The notes beneath the pieces were generated by a model. The model did not search any database and was not told the DNA's origin. It saw only the letters and a program-made list of their open reading frames with translations. This document shows positions 6,678 through 19,669 of a stretch of 53,901 bases of DNA, one piece after another; position 1 is the first letter of the stretch, and every line of letters begins with the position of its first letter. This DNA comes from JBGANR01 sp044222225 (GTDB lineage: Bacteria > Actinomycetota > Actinomycetes > Mycobacteriales > Mycobacteriaceae): contig JBGANR010000026.1 in NCBI GenBank assembly GCA_044222225.1, forward strand, positions 1 to 53,901, in the 5' to 3' direction. Made by a program: the position numbers and the translations under genes.

Positions 6678-8834
6678 TCACCACCAGCCGGGCGAGCCGG
6701 CGGCCCGGAGCGTGAGGTGGCTGGGGTGGTCCGGGTCGAGCAGTATGCGTTGCGGGGCCAGGCGCGTCTTGATGAGGTCCGGGACGATCGTCAGGTAGCG
6801 CGGCATGCCGCTGGCGAAGACGTCGATCCGCAGCCGGTGCCCGATCTCGAGGCGCGCCTCGGTGGGCACGAGGTCGATGTCGAGTTCGACCGGCCGCTTG
6901 GGCAGCACCGGCAGGCGGCGGCGCAGCGACAGCGGGTGATGGGGCGAGAGCAGGACGCCGTGCTCGTCGTACTCGCTGAACTCGGGGTCGACGGCGCGGT
7001 TGCTGGACAACAGGGCGCCGCTGGTCAGGACGGTCGACTCGCCGTCCGGCGCGACGTCGTTGACGGTGACGATCCAGACGCCTTCGGCCGTCACGGTCGT
7101 CGTCCGCAGGTGGAGGTTGAGCGAGCCGGACAGCACGACGGGCTCGGTGGCGGGCGGTGTCGTGAAGGTGGCGGCACCCCGCTCGGAGAACCGGGCGTCG
7201 GTGGTGAAACAGCGCCCGTAGACGCCGGTGACGCCGGCTGTGGCGGCCGTGGCCGTCCGCGAGACCGCGCTGTGCAGCGTCGGACGCACCGTGACCGTCG
7301 TCCGCTCGCCCGGCGTGGTGCCGGCGGTGCCGTCGAAGGCGGCGTGCCGGGCCGTGCCGGAGGACTCGGCGGCGAGCACCAGCTTGCGGGTCCGGACGTC
7401 GGGGGCGGCGAGGGTCTCGCGGCTCGTCCACGGGCCGCCCTGCTGGCGCACCGTCACCGGTCCGTAGGAGTCGACGCCGTTGTCGACGCCTTTGAGCCAG
7501 TGGTCGAACCAGGCGCGTTCGAGCACGTCGACGCGCGGCGGATCGACCGGCCCGCCGAAGCCGATGCCGGGATTGAGGTGGTAGCCGTCGCCCATGACGA
7601 GTTGTTTGGCGCCCGGCGGCAGCGGCAGCCGGGCGTAGGTGCGCGGCGCGGCGCGGGCGAAGGTGTCGTGCCACGAGCCGTAGAGGAAGGTCGGCGCCGT
7701 GATCTCCTCGACGATCGGATCGCGGACGTCGAAGTAGGGATCGTCGTAGATCCGGGGGTCGTTGCCGGTGGCGAAGCCGTTGGCGAGCGAGGCGACCTCG
7801 GTGAACGGGCTGCGGACGCGGTCGCGCAGCCAGCCGAATGCGGCGCCGTGGCGGACGTCGCCGGGCAGCGTCGCCGGATTCGGCAGCCATTTGAGCAGGT
7901 TGACGCCCATCAGCCAGATCGGCAGGAAGACCGACGGGAGCCCGCCGGTGGCGAACATGTCGCGGACGATGTCCTCGCAGCCCTCGACGGCGAAGATCGC
8001 CCGGAGGTTGGGATGCCCCTTGTCGCCGGCCTGCAGCGAGTTGATCGCGCTGTAGGACCAGCCGGCCATGCCGATCGCGCCGTCGCACCACGGCTGCTCG
8101 GCGATCCAATCGAGGATCTCGACGGTGTCGAGCTGCTCGCGCTCGCCGAGGATGTCCCATCGTCCGTGCGACGCCCCGGTGCCGCGGACGTCCACGACGA
8201 CCTGCACGTATCCGCTGCGAACGAGGGATCGGTTGATGCCGAAGACGTCCAGCGCACCACCGGCCAGCGTGCGGGTGAGGTCGGTGACGCCGGCCAGCGG
8301 TGTGCCGGACAGGTCGACGCGACCGCCGACGGTGCGCAGCCCCTTGCCGAGCACCGGGGCGTGGAGCCAGGCGTCGACGACGTCGAGGAGCGCCCGGTTG
8401 TAGGGGTTGGCGTTGAGCAGCGCCGGCAGGGGAGCGGCGACGGGCGTGCCGGCGGCGTCGGCGGGCCGGACGACGGTCGCGGCGAGTGTGACGCCGTCGC
8501 TCATCGTCAACGTCACGGACCGGTCGACGGAGATGCGCGGGTGTTCGGGCGTGCCGTCGACGAGTTCGCGCCAGCCGCGGGCGTCGGCGCCGCCGGTGGG
8601 ATCGCCGAGGGGCGCGGCGCGATGCGGATGACGATGCAACGGCGGCACGGGCGCCGCCTGTCGCGGCGCGGCGGTGCCGGCCCGGGGGCGATCGCGTGGG
8701 CTCCATCGATGCGCTTGTTCGATGTCACCGGTCGGAACAGCCACGGCGCTCACCCTCCTCGGCTCGTCCTGCGGGTCCTTCGGACGCAGGAAAGCCGCCG
8801 CGGCCGGGTCGAACGGCGGCCGACGCGAGGACAC
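6678..8834 (-). CDS. CocE/NonD-type alpha/beta hydrolase (X-Pro dipeptidyl-peptidase S15-like)
   Basis: A 718-aa esterase/acyl-peptidase family protein. An about 95-residue Pro/Arg-rich N-terminal stretch precedes the hydrolase fold. Candidate catalytic triad: Ser260 in GMAGWSYSA, Asp390 in YGSWHDTF, His419 in GDGYHLNPG. VVVDVRGTGAS (about 212-222) is the usual oxyanion/cap landmark. From about residue 490 a jelly-roll domain typical of PepX_C/CocE C-termini follows (RLRIDVFASGMPRYL). The GTG start at 8834 has a weak CCAGGA upstream, and the true N terminus could be shorter. No clear signal peptide. Substrate cannot be assigned; cocaine esterase and glutaryl-7-ACA acylase are family members. 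Confidence 0.85.
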   Translation of the reverse strand: MSSRRPPFDPAAAAFLRPKDPQDEPRRVSAVAVPTGDIEQAHRWSPRDRPRAGTAAPRQAAPVPPLHRHPHRAAPLGDPTGGADARGWRELVDGTPEHPRISVDRSVTLTMSDGVTLAATVVRPADAAGTPVAAPLPALLNANPYNRALLDVVDAWLHAPVLGKGLRTVGGRVDLSGTPLAGVTDLTRTLAGGALDVFGINRSLVRSGYVQVVVDVRGTGASHGRWDILGEREQLDTVEILDWIAEQPWCDGAIGMAGWSYSAINSLQAGDKGHPNLRAIFAVEGCEDIVRDMFATGGLPSVFLPIWLMGVNLLKWLPNPATLPGDVRHGAAFGWLRDRVRSPFTEVASLANGFATGNDPRIYDDPYFDVRDPIVEEITAPTFLYGSWHDTFARAAPRTYARLPLPPGAKQLVMGDGYHLNPGIGFGGPVDPPRVDVLERAWFDHWLKGVDNGVDSYGPVTVRQQGGPWTSRETLAAPDVRTRKLVLAAESSGTARHAAFDGTAGTTPGERTTVTVRPTLHSAVSRTATAATAGVTGVYGRCFTTDARFSERGAATFTTPPATEPVVLSGSLNLHLRTTTVTAEGVWIVTVNDVAPDGESTVLTSGALLSSNRAVDPEFSEYDEHGVLLSPHHPLSLRRRLPVLPKRPVELDIDLVPTEARLEIGHRLRIDVFASGMPRYLTIVPDLIKTRLAPQRILLDPDHPSHLTLRAAGSPGWW

Positions 8835-8971
8835 CTGTGTCCTGGTTCACACACATTAAACGTCTGGCGCCGACGAATTGTTACGAGTGTGCAATCGTGA
8901 CCGTGCGGTAGCTCGCGGTTTATCGAAGAGTCCGGCATAGCGCAGGGCTTCGCGTAGGCGTCCGCGCCGAT

Positions 8972-9000
8972 TTGGCCCGGCGAACGGCATCCGGTAGATT
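8972..9000 (+). promoter_or_regulatory. Candidate promoter of the rplJL operon
   Basis: TTGGCC (8972-8977), a 17-bp spacer and TAGATT (8995-9000; TANNNT) fit a housekeeping promoter. Transcription would start near 9007, leaving a leader of about 340 nt before rplJ. Confidence 0.45.
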
Positions 9001-9179
9001 CCTGCGGTGGAATCCGTGCGCCGCCGGTCGGTGTCGCATGGTGTTTCAGTTCAACCACAGACCGTTGGTCATCGGGCGACGCTCGCGTCGCGCGGATCGA
9101 AGGACCGGCCAGACGCCGGCGGCCCACGCAGGAAGAACGAGGATGTGTCGGCAGGTTCGCCTGCCCCGACCGCCGTGCG

Positions 9180-9345
9180 TCGCTCGCGACGCGCATCGAG
9201 GTCCCGTGGCGATAGCGCCCGGTGCCGAGGTGAAGGCCGGTGGTCATCACGCGCCCCGTACGCCCTGCGTCCGGGGCGTTCGTCGTCTCGTCGCCTCTTT
9301 CATCGGCAACCGCTGACCGACTCGAGGCAATGAGAGGAGGGCACA
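9180..9345 (+). ncRNA. Probable ribosomal protein L10 leader
   Basis: The region just upstream of rplJ contains a segment with AGGTGAAGGCCGGTGGTCAT, followed by a hairpin CGCCCCG (9252-9258) / CGGGGCG (9272-9278). L10 leaders are known in Actinobacteria and bind L10(L12) to repress their own operon. The boundaries and the match to the family are my estimate from position and the hairpin; a covariance-model search would decide. Confidence 0.5.
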
Positions 9346-9349
9346 ATTC

Positions 9350-9877
9350 ATGGCCAATGCTGAGAAGGTCTCCGCCGTCGCGGAGATCACCGAGCAGTTC
9401 CGCACGTCCACGGCGACGGTCGTCACCGAGTACCGCGGACTGAAGGTCGCAGACATCACCGCGCTGCGGCGTTCGCTCGGTGCGGAAACCACCTACTCCG
9501 TCGCCAAGAACACCCTGGTGAAGCGCGCCGCTGCCGAAGCCGGCATCGAGGGGATGGACGAACTGTTCATCGGCCCCACCGCGATCGCGTTCATCAACGG
9601 CGAGCCGGTCAACGCCGCGAAGGCCATCAAGGCCTTCGCCAAGGACCACAAGCAGCTCGTCGTCAAGGGCGGATACATGGACGGCAGGCCGCTGTCCGTG
9701 GACGAGGTCAACGCGATTGCTGACCTCGACACCCGCGAGGTCGTCCTGGCCAAGATCGCGGGCGCCATGAAGGGCAGTCTGGCGAAGGCTGCGGGGCTGT
9801 TCAACGCTCCCGCATCGCAGGTCGCGCGTCTTGCCGCGGCTCTGGAAGACAAGCTCAAGGAGGAGGCGGCCGCTTAG
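9350..9877 (+). CDS. rplJ: 50S ribosomal protein L10
   Basis: Stalk-base protein that anchors L7/L12 dimers on the large subunit. The 175-aa product has the L10 N-terminal domain (TATVVTEYRGLKVADITALR, SVAKNTLVKRAA) and the C-terminal helix (ASQVARLAAALEDKLKEE) that binds L7/L12. Normal length. The ATG follows GAGAGGAGGG. It starts the rplJ-rplL operon behind the leader. Confidence 0.98.
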   Translation: MANAEKVSAVAEITEQFRTSTATVVTEYRGLKVADITALRRSLGAETTYSVAKNTLVKRAAAEAGIEGMDELFIGPTAIAFINGEPVNAAKAIKAFAKDHKQLVVKGGYMDGRPLSVDEVNAIADLDTREVVLAKIAGAMKGSLAKAAGLFNAPASQVARLAAALEDKLKEEAAA

Positions 9878-9940
9878 CGGTCCGCCGGCTTCACCACCGC
9901 AGAACAAGTGCGCGACGCGCACGAAGAAAGGAACGTCACC

Positions 9941-10321
9941 ATGGCGAAGCTCACCGCTGACGAGCTCATCGAGCAGTTCAAGGAACTCACCCTGCTCGAG
10001 CTCTCGGAGTTCGTGAAGAAGTTCGAAGACGTCTTCGAGGTCACCGCCGCCGCGCCGGTCGCCGTCGCTGCCGCCGCCGCCCCCGCCGCTGAGGCCGAGG
10101 CCGAGCAGGACGAGTTCGACGTCGTCCTCGAGGCCGCCGGCGAGAAGAAGATCGGCGTCATCAAGGTCGTCCGCGAGATCGTTTCGGGCCTCGGCCTGAA
10201 GGAGGCCAAGGAGCTCGTCGAGAGCGCGCCGAAGGCCATCCTCGAGAAGGTCGACAAGGACGTCGCCGAGGCCGCCAAGGACAAGCTGGCCGCCGCCGGC
10301 GCCAAGGTCTCGGTCAAGTAA
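9941..10321 (+). CDS. rplL: 50S ribosomal protein L7/L12
   Basis: Flexible stalk protein that recruits translational GTPases. 126 aa: an N-terminal dimerisation domain (LTADELIEQFKELTLLELSE), an Ala/Pro/Glu-rich hinge (about 42-58) and the conserved C-terminal domain (KKIGVIKVVREIVSGLGLKE). ATG 9941 has AAGAAAGGA upstream. It follows rplJ by 63 bp and ends at a strong terminator. Confidence 0.98.
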   Translation: MAKLTADELIEQFKELTLLELSEFVKKFEDVFEVTAAAPVAVAAAAAPAAEAEAEQDEFDVVLEAAGEKKIGVIKVVREIVSGLGLKEAKELVESAPKAILEKVDKDVAEAAKDKLAAAGAKVSVK

Positions 10322-10339
10322 CACCTGCGCATCGCGCTC

Positions 10340-10377
10340 ACGAGGGCCCGCCGACATCCATGTCGGCGGGCCCTCGT
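10340..10377 (+). terminator. Terminator of rplJL
   Basis: An 18-bp near-perfect stem: CGAGGGCCCGCCGACAT (10341-10357) pairs with ATGTCGGCGGGCCCTCG (10360-10376), closed by an outer A-T pair. It starts about 20 bp after the rplL stop. Confidence 0.85.
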
Positions 10378-10394
10378 CGTCGACGGCGTGGGTA

Positions 10395-10421
10395 GGGACA
10401 GACGTGTCGATCGGTTACAGT
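10395..10421 (+). promoter_or_regulatory. Candidate promoter of mceG
   Basis: TACAGT at 10416-10421 (TANNNT) lies about 70 bp before the mceG ATG and after the rplL terminator. GGGACA (10395-10400) could be a weak -35 with a short 15-bp spacer. Confidence 0.3.
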
Positions 10422-10489
10422 GATTCGAGCCACTCCGCTGGTACGGCCGCGCCCCGGCGGGCGCCGAGTGAAGACGAGGGAACTGCGAC

Positions 10490-11563
10490 ATGGGCGTTGA
10501 GGTAAAGGTCACCGGGCTCTCGAAGCGGTTCGGCTCGCAGCAGATCTGGGAGAACATCTCGTTGACGCTGCCCACGGGGGAGGTCAGCGCGCTGCTGGGC
10601 CCCTCCGGCACCGGCAAGTCCGTCTTCCTCAAGTCGCTCATCGGTCTGTTGCACCCCGAGGAGGGGTCGATCGTCATCGACGGCGTCGACATCATGACGT
10701 GCAATCAGAAGGAGCTGTACGAGATCCGGAAGATGTTCGGCGTCCTCTTCCAGGACGGCGCGCTGTTCGGCTCCATCAACCTCTACGAGAACACGGCCTT
10801 CCCGCTTCGTGAGCACACGAAGAAGAAGGAGTCGGAGATCCACCAGATCACGATGGAGAAGCTGGAGCTCGTCGGCCTCCTCGGCGCCGAGGACAAGCTG
10901 CCCGGCGAGATCTCGGGCGGTATGCGCAAGCGCGCCGGTCTGGCCCGCGCCCTCGTCCTCGATCCGAAGATCATCCTCATCGACGAGCCGGACTCCGGCC
11001 TCGATCCGGTGCGCACCACGTACATCAGCCAGCTCTTCCTCGACGTCAACTCGCAGATCGACGCGACGATGCTCATCGTCACGCACAACATCAACCTGGC
11101 ACGCACCGTCCCGGACAACATCGGGATGCTGTTCCTCAAGCGGCTCGTCATGTTCGGCCCGCGCGAGGTGCTGTTGACCAGCGAGGAGCCGGTGGTCAAG
11201 CAGTTCCTCAACGGCCGGATGGCCGGGCCGATCGGCATGTCCGAGGAGAAGGACTCGGCCCAGATCGAGCGCGAGAAGGAGCTCTTCGCGTCCGGTCACC
11301 ACGCCGGCGGCGTCGAGGAGATCGAGGGGCTCGCACCGCAGATGCAGGCGACGCCCGGCATGCCGTTCCGGCAGGCCGTCGCGCGGCGCCGTGAGCGTGT
11401 CCGGCAGATCCTGCACACGCTGCCGCCGAACGCCCAGAAGGCGATCCTCGACGACATGAACTCCGAGGAGCGGACGGAATCGGTGCCCGTCGGCGGGACC
11501 GTTCTGCAGTCGGGCGACGACTCCGCGACGGAGGAGTTGACGGTCCACAAGCACGAGGCCTGA
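10490..11563 (+). CDS. mceG: Mce-associated ABC transporter ATPase (Mkl/MceG type)
   Basis: Cytoplasmic ATPase that energises Mce lipid/sterol importers with YrbE permeases. 357 aa: Walker A GPSGTGKS (37-44), Q-loop near FQDGALFGS (88-95), signature ISGGM (141-145), Walker B IILIDEP (161-167), H-loop VTHN. The about 110-residue C-terminal extension beyond the ABC core, ending in an acidic tail, is characteristic of Mkl/MceG. The position between rplL and rpoB is the same as in mycobacteria. No yrbE/mce genes are in the window, so it must act in trans on loci elsewhere. Confidence 0.9.
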   Translation: MGVEVKVTGLSKRFGSQQIWENISLTLPTGEVSALLGPSGTGKSVFLKSLIGLLHPEEGSIVIDGVDIMTCNQKELYEIRKMFGVLFQDGALFGSINLYENTAFPLREHTKKKESEIHQITMEKLELVGLLGAEDKLPGEISGGMRKRAGLARALVLDPKIILIDEPDSGLDPVRTTYISQLFLDVNSQIDATMLIVTHNINLARTVPDNIGMLFLKRLVMFGPREVLLTSEEPVVKQFLNGRMAGPIGMSEEKDSAQIEREKELFASGHHAGGVEEIEGLAPQMQATPGMPFRQAVARRRERVRQILHTLPPNAQKAILDDMNSEERTESVPVGGTVLQSGDDSATEELTVHKHEA

Positions 11564-11999
11564 CGCCGCCGTCGCGTCCGTCGTCCTCTCCCGGAGTTCC
11601 TCTTGACGTGCGCGGGCCGAGGGCGCACGCTAGGTGAACGCGCCGCACCGGAGGTAGCCAGCCGACCGGTGTCGAGCGCGGAAGGGCGCCGTCCGTGGTG
11701 CTCCTGACGTGCATGTCGGGGGAGGTCCGGGACGGGCGAGTGGCAGGCCGCGATGTCTGTTCGCGGTTCGTGTGGCATGCCTGATGGATCTGTGATACTG
11801 TCAGATGTTGCGCTGGCTGCCTCCTGTCTGTCTGTTGTTTCACCACCCCGACCGTGTGCTGAGCGCGGGGCTGGGCGTGGTGTCTCCTTCCACTCAGGGT
11901 GTCGTCGGCGATCGCCCCACCCATAGGCCCACCCCTGCAGGCCGGACCACGTCCTGCTGCAGGCGGGCGCGAAAGAAGTTAGTGCCGGAAGGACGCACC
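11564..11999. other. Intergenic region upstream of rpoB
   Basis: 436 bp without a convincing gene. A TTGACG element occurs at 11603-11608 and a GATACT -10-like hexamer at 11794-11799, the latter giving a leader of about 195 nt. CTGCAGGCC...CTGCTGCAGG (about 11935-11962) could form local structure near the ribosome site. Confidence 0.4.
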
Positions 12000-15503
<3,504 letters not shown>

Positions 15504-15631
15504 GCCGGCGGCCGGGCCGGGCCGTCGATATGACGGCCCGGCCCGGACCCCGGCAGACCAGCAAGTCTTTTTCGCCACGTGTCCCGTTCGCGGGTCGGCA
15601 CATAGAACCCAGTAGGGGAAAGGAAGTTTGC

Positions 15632-18600
15632 GTGCTCGACGTCAACTTCTTCGATGAACTGAAGATCGGTCTGGCCACGGCCAACGACATTCACAACTGG
15701 TCCTTCGGCGAGGTCAAGAAGCCGGAGACCATCAACTACCGCACGCTCAAGCCCGAGAAGGACGGCTTGTTCTGCGAGAAGATCTTCGGTCCCACCCGGG
15801 ACTGGGAGTGCTACTGCGGCAAGTACAAGCGCGTGCGCTTCAAGGGCATCATCTGCGAGCGCTGCGGCGTCGAGGTGACCCGCGCGAAGGTGCGTCGTGA
15901 GCGGATGGGCCACGTCGAGCTCGCCGCGCCCGTCACGCACATCTGGTACTTCAAGGGCGTGCCGAGCCGGCTCGGCTACCTGCTCGACCTCGCGCCGAAG
16001 GATCTCGAGAAGATCATCTACTTCGCGGCGTACGTGATCACCGACGTCGACGACGAGATGCGGCACAACGAGCTGTCGACGCTGCAGGCCGAGATGGACG
16101 TCGAGAAGAAGACTCTCGCCGACGCCCGTGACGCCGAGCTCGCCGAGCGTGCCAAGAAGCTCGAAGAGGACCTCGCGCAGCTCGAGGCCGAGGGTGCTCG
16201 CGCCGACGCGCGTCGCAAGGTCAAGGACCAGGGCGAGCGCAACATGCGGCAGATCCGGGACCGCGCGCAGCGCGCCCTGGACGAGCTCGAGGACATCTGG
16301 AACACGTTCGAGAAGCTCGAGCCCAAGCAGATGATCCTCGACGAGAAGATCTACCGCGAGCTCGAGGACCGCTACGGCGAGTACTTCAAGGGCGCGATGG
16401 GTGCCGAGGCCGTCAAGAAGCTGCTCGAGTCGTTCGACATCGACGCCGAGGCCGAGATCCTGCGCGAGATCATCCGCTCCGGCAAGGGGCAGAAGAAGCT
16501 GCGCGCGCTCAAGCGGCTCAAGGTCGTCGCGGCGTTCCAGATGTCGGGGAACTCCCCGCTCGGCATGGTGCTCGACGCCGTCCCGGTGATCCCGCCGGAG
16601 CTGCGCCCGATGGTGCAGCTCGACGGCGGCCGGTTCGCGACGAGCGATCTCAACGATCTGTACCGCCGCGTCATCAACCGCAACAACCGTCTCAAGCGAC
16701 TCATCGACCTCGGTGCGCCCGAGATCATCGTCAACAACGAGAAGCGGATGCTGCAGGAGTCCGTCGACGCGTTGTTCGACAACGGACGCCGCGGCCGGCC
16801 GGTGACGGGTCCGGGCAACCGCCCGCTCAAGTCGCTGTCCGATCTGCTCAAGGGCAAGCAGGGCCGGTTCCGGCAGAACCTGCTCGGCAAGCGCGTCGAC
16901 TACTCGGGCCGTTCGGTCATCGTCGTCGGTCCGCAGCTCAAGCTGCACCAGTGCGGTCTGCCGAAGCTCATGGCGCTCGAGCTGTTCAAGCCGTTCGTCA
17001 TGAAGCGTCTCGTCGATCTCAACCAGGCGCAGAACATCAAGTCCGCTAAGCGGATGGTCGAGCGGCAGCGGCCCGCGGTGTGGGACGTCCTCGAAGAGGT
17101 CATCGCCGAGCACCCCGTGCTGCTCAACCGTGCTCCGACGCTGCACCGCCTCGGCATCCAGGCGTTCGAGCCGCAGCTCGTCGAGGGTAAGGCCATCCAG
17201 CTGCACCCGCTCGTCTGCGAGGCGTTCAACGCCGACTTCGACGGTGACCAGATGGCCGTCCACCTGCCGCTGTCGGCGGAGGCGCAGGCCGAGGCCCGCA
17301 TCCTCATGCTGTCCTCGAACAACATCCTGTCGCCGGCCTCGGGCCGTCCGCTCGCCATGCCGCGTCTGGACATGGTGACCGGTCTGTTCCACCTGACGAC
17401 CCTCGACGAGGACGCGGTGGGCGCTTACCGCCCGGCGGGCACCGACTCGCCGGAGCGCGGTGCGTACGCGAACCCGTCCGAGGCGATCATGGCTCGCGAC
17501 CGCGGTGCGCTGCACGTCCAGGCCCCGATCAAGGTGCGGCTGTCCGATCAGCGTCCGCCCGCGGACGTCGAGGCCGAGCTCTTCCCCGAGGGCTGGAGCC
17601 ACGGCGAGTCCTGGACGACGCAGACCACGCTCGGCCGCGTCCTCTTCAACGAGCTGCTCCCGACGGACTACCCGTTCGTCAACGAGCAGATGCCGAAGAA
17701 GCGGCAGGCGACGATCATCAACGATCTCGCCGAGCGCTACCCGATGATCGTGGTCGCGCAGACCGTCGACAAGCTCAAGGACGCCGGCTTCTACTGGGCG
17801 ACCCGCTCGGGCGTCACGGTCGCGATGTCGGACGTCCTCGTGCCGCCGAACAAGGCCGAGATCCTCGACAAGTACGAGGCTCGTGCCGATGTGCTGGAGC
17901 GCAAGTTCCAGCGCGGCGCCCTCACCGCCGAGGAGCGTCGTGACGCGCTCGTCGAGGTGTGGAAGCAGGCGACCGAAGAGGTCGGTGCGGCGATGGAGGC
18001 GCACTACCCGGCGAACAACCCGATCACGATGATCCCGAAGTCGGGCGCCACCGGAAACATGACGCAGGTGCGGAACCTGTCGGGCATGAAGGGCCTGGTG
18101 ACGAACCCGAAGGGTGAGTTCATCCCGCGTCCCATCAAGTCCTCGTTCCGTGAGGGCCTCACCGTCGCCGAGTACTTCATCAACACGCACGGCGCACGTA
18201 AGGGTCTGGCCGACACGGCGCTCCGCACGGCCGACTCGGGCTACCTGACGCGGCGTCTCGTCGACGTCTCGCAGGACGTCATCGTCCGCGAGACCGACTG
18301 TGGCACCGAGCGCGGCATCCAGGTGCGGATCGCCGAGCAGCAGGCGGACGGCTCGCTCGTGCGGGACGCGCACGTCGAGACGTCGGCGTACGCCCGGACG
18401 CTCGCGGCGGACGCGCTCGACACCGACGGCAACGTCATCGTCGAGCGGGGCGCCGACCTGGGCGATCCCGCCATCGAGGCGCTCTTCGCGGCGGGCATCG
18501 CCGAGGTGAAGGTCCGCAGCGTGCTGACCTGCACCACCGGCACCGGCGTCTGCGCCACCTGCTACGGCCGCTCGATGGCGACGGGCCAGCTCGTCGACAT

Positions 18601-19585
18601 CGGCGAGGCCGTCGGCATCGTCGCCGCCCAGTCCATCGGTGAGCCGGGCACGCAGCTGACCATGCGTACCTTCCACCAGGGTGGTGTCGGCGACGACATC
18701 ACCGGTGGTCTGCCGCGTGTCCAGGAGCTGTTCGAGGCGCGTGTGCCCAAGGGCCAGGCGCCGATCGCCGAGGTCTCGGGTCGCGTGCGGCTCGAGGACG
18801 ACGATCGCTTCTACAAGCTGACGCTCATCCCGGACGACGGCAGCGAAGAGGTCGTGCTCGAGAAGATCTCCAAGCGGCAGCGGCTGCGCGTCTTCAAGCA
18901 CGAGGACGGCATCGAGCGTCCGCTGTCGGACGGCGATCACGTCGAGGTCGGGCAGCAGCTCATGGAAGGTGCCGCCAACCCGCACGAGGTGCTGCGCGTC
19001 ATGGGCCCGCGGCAGGTGCAGGTCCACCTCGTCAGCGAGGTGCAGGAGGTCTACCGCAGCCAGGGCGTGTCGATCCACGACAAGCACATCGAGACGATCG
19101 TCCGGCAGATGCTGCGGCGCGTCACGATCATCGACTCGGGTTCGACGGAGTTCCTGCCCGGCTCGTTGACCGAGCGTGCCGAGTTCGAGGCGGCCAACCG
19201 GCGCGTCGTCGCCGAGGGCGGCGAGCCCGCGGCCGGCCGTCCGGTGCTCATGGGCATCACGAAGGCGTCGCTCGCGACGGACTCGTGGCTGTCGGCGGCG
19301 TCGTTCCAGGAGACGACGCGCGTGCTGACCGATGCGGCCATCAACAGCCGCAGCGACAAGCTCGTCGGCCTCAAGGAGAACGTCATCATCGGTAAGCTGA
19401 TCCCGGCCGGTACCGGTATCAACCGGTACCGGAACATCCAGGTGCAGCCCACCGAGGAGGCGCGTTCGGCCGCCTACGCCGTGTCCTACGACGAGACCTA
19501 CTACGGTCCCGACGGCGCCTTCGGTGCGCCGACGGGTGCCGCGGTCCCGCTCGACGACTACGGCTTCAGCGGGGACTACCGCTAA
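15632..19585 (+). CDS. rpoC: DNA-directed RNA polymerase subunit beta-prime
   Basis: Largest RNA polymerase subunit, 1317 aa, normal for actinobacteria. An N-terminal zinc site (CYCGKYKRVRFKGIICERCG), the active-centre NADFDGDQMAVH (533-544, with Asp535/537/539 binding catalytic Mg2+), trigger-loop/bridge-helix region (GARKGLADTALRTADSGYLT) and the second zinc cluster (CTTGTGVCATCYG) are all visible. GTG 15632 begins VLDVNFFDEL and has GGGGAAAGGAAG upstream. It ends at a strong terminator shared with the convergent GlcD-like gene. Confidence 0.98.
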   Translation: MLDVNFFDELKIGLATANDIHNWSFGEVKKPETINYRTLKPEKDGLFCEKIFGPTRDWECYCGKYKRVRFKGIICERCGVEVTRAKVRRERMGHVELAAPVTHIWYFKGVPSRLGYLLDLAPKDLEKIIYFAAYVITDVDDEMRHNELSTLQAEMDVEKKTLADARDAELAERAKKLEEDLAQLEAEGARADARRKVKDQGERNMRQIRDRAQRALDELEDIWNTFEKLEPKQMILDEKIYRELEDRYGEYFKGAMGAEAVKKLLESFDIDAEAEILREIIRSGKGQKKLRALKRLKVVAAFQMSGNSPLGMVLDAVPVIPPELRPMVQLDGGRFATSDLNDLYRRVINRNNRLKRLIDLGAPEIIVNNEKRMLQESVDALFDNGRRGRPVTGPGNRPLKSLSDLLKGKQGRFRQNLLGKRVDYSGRSVIVVGPQLKLHQCGLPKLMALELFKPFVMKRLVDLNQAQNIKSAKRMVERQRPAVWDVLEEVIAEHPVLLNRAPTLHRLGIQAFEPQLVEGKAIQLHPLVCEAFNADFDGDQMAVHLPLSAEAQAEARILMLSSNNILSPASGRPLAMPRLDMVTGLFHLTTLDEDAVGAYRPAGTDSPERGAYANPSEAIMARDRGALHVQAPIKVRLSDQRPPADVEAELFPEGWSHGESWTTQTTLGRVLFNELLPTDYPFVNEQMPKKRQATIINDLAERYPMIVVAQTVDKLKDAGFYWATRSGVTVAMSDVLVPPNKAEILDKYEARADVLERKFQRGALTAEERRDALVEVWKQATEEVGAAMEAHYPANNPITMIPKSGATGNMTQVRNLSGMKGLVTNPKGEFIPRPIKSSFREGLTVAEYFINTHGARKGLADTALRTADSGYLTRRLVDVSQDVIVRETDCGTERGIQVRIAEQQADGSLVRDAHVETSAYARTLAADALDTDGNVIVERGADLGDPAIEALFAAGIAEVKVRSVLTCTTGTGVCATCYGRSMATGQLVDIGEAVGIVAAQSIGEPGTQLTMRTFHQGGVGDDITGGLPRVQELFEARVPKGQAPIAEVSGRVRLEDDDRFYKLTLIPDDGSEEVVLEKISKRQRLRVFKHEDGIERPLSDGDHVEVGQQLMEGAANPHEVLRVMGPRQVQVHLVSEVQEVYRSQGVSIHDKHIETIVRQMLRRVTIIDSGSTEFLPGSLTERAEFEAANRRVVAEGGEPAAGRPVLMGITKASLATDSWLSAASFQETTRVLTDAAINSRSDKLVGLKENVIIGKLIPAGTGINRYRNIQVQPTEEARSAAYAVSYDETYYGPDGAFGAPTGAAVPLDDYGFSGDYR

Positions 19586-19600
19586 CCCGGCGTACAGACG

Positions 19601-19632
19601 ACGGCCCCGCGACCTTCCGGTCGCGGGGCCGT
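19601..19632. terminator. Terminator of rpoBC
   Basis: ACGGCCCCGCGACC pairs with GGTCGCGGGGCCGT (14 bp, loop TTCC), followed by TCTGTTCGTT. It lies between convergent genes and can work in both directions. Confidence 0.88.
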
Positions 19633-19669
19633 TCTGTTCGTTCGGGCGGCCTGGTGAATGGGTGGCCGG

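Larger units (their letters stand above)
8835..9349. other. Intergenic region between divergent CocE-like gene and rplJ
   Basis: 515 bp without a convincing gene. It holds the rplJ promoter candidate (8972-9000) and the long rplJ leader. A short ATTAAACG/TTGTTACGA AT-rich patch (about 8855-8885) probably holds the promoter for the CocE-like gene. Confidence 0.6.
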
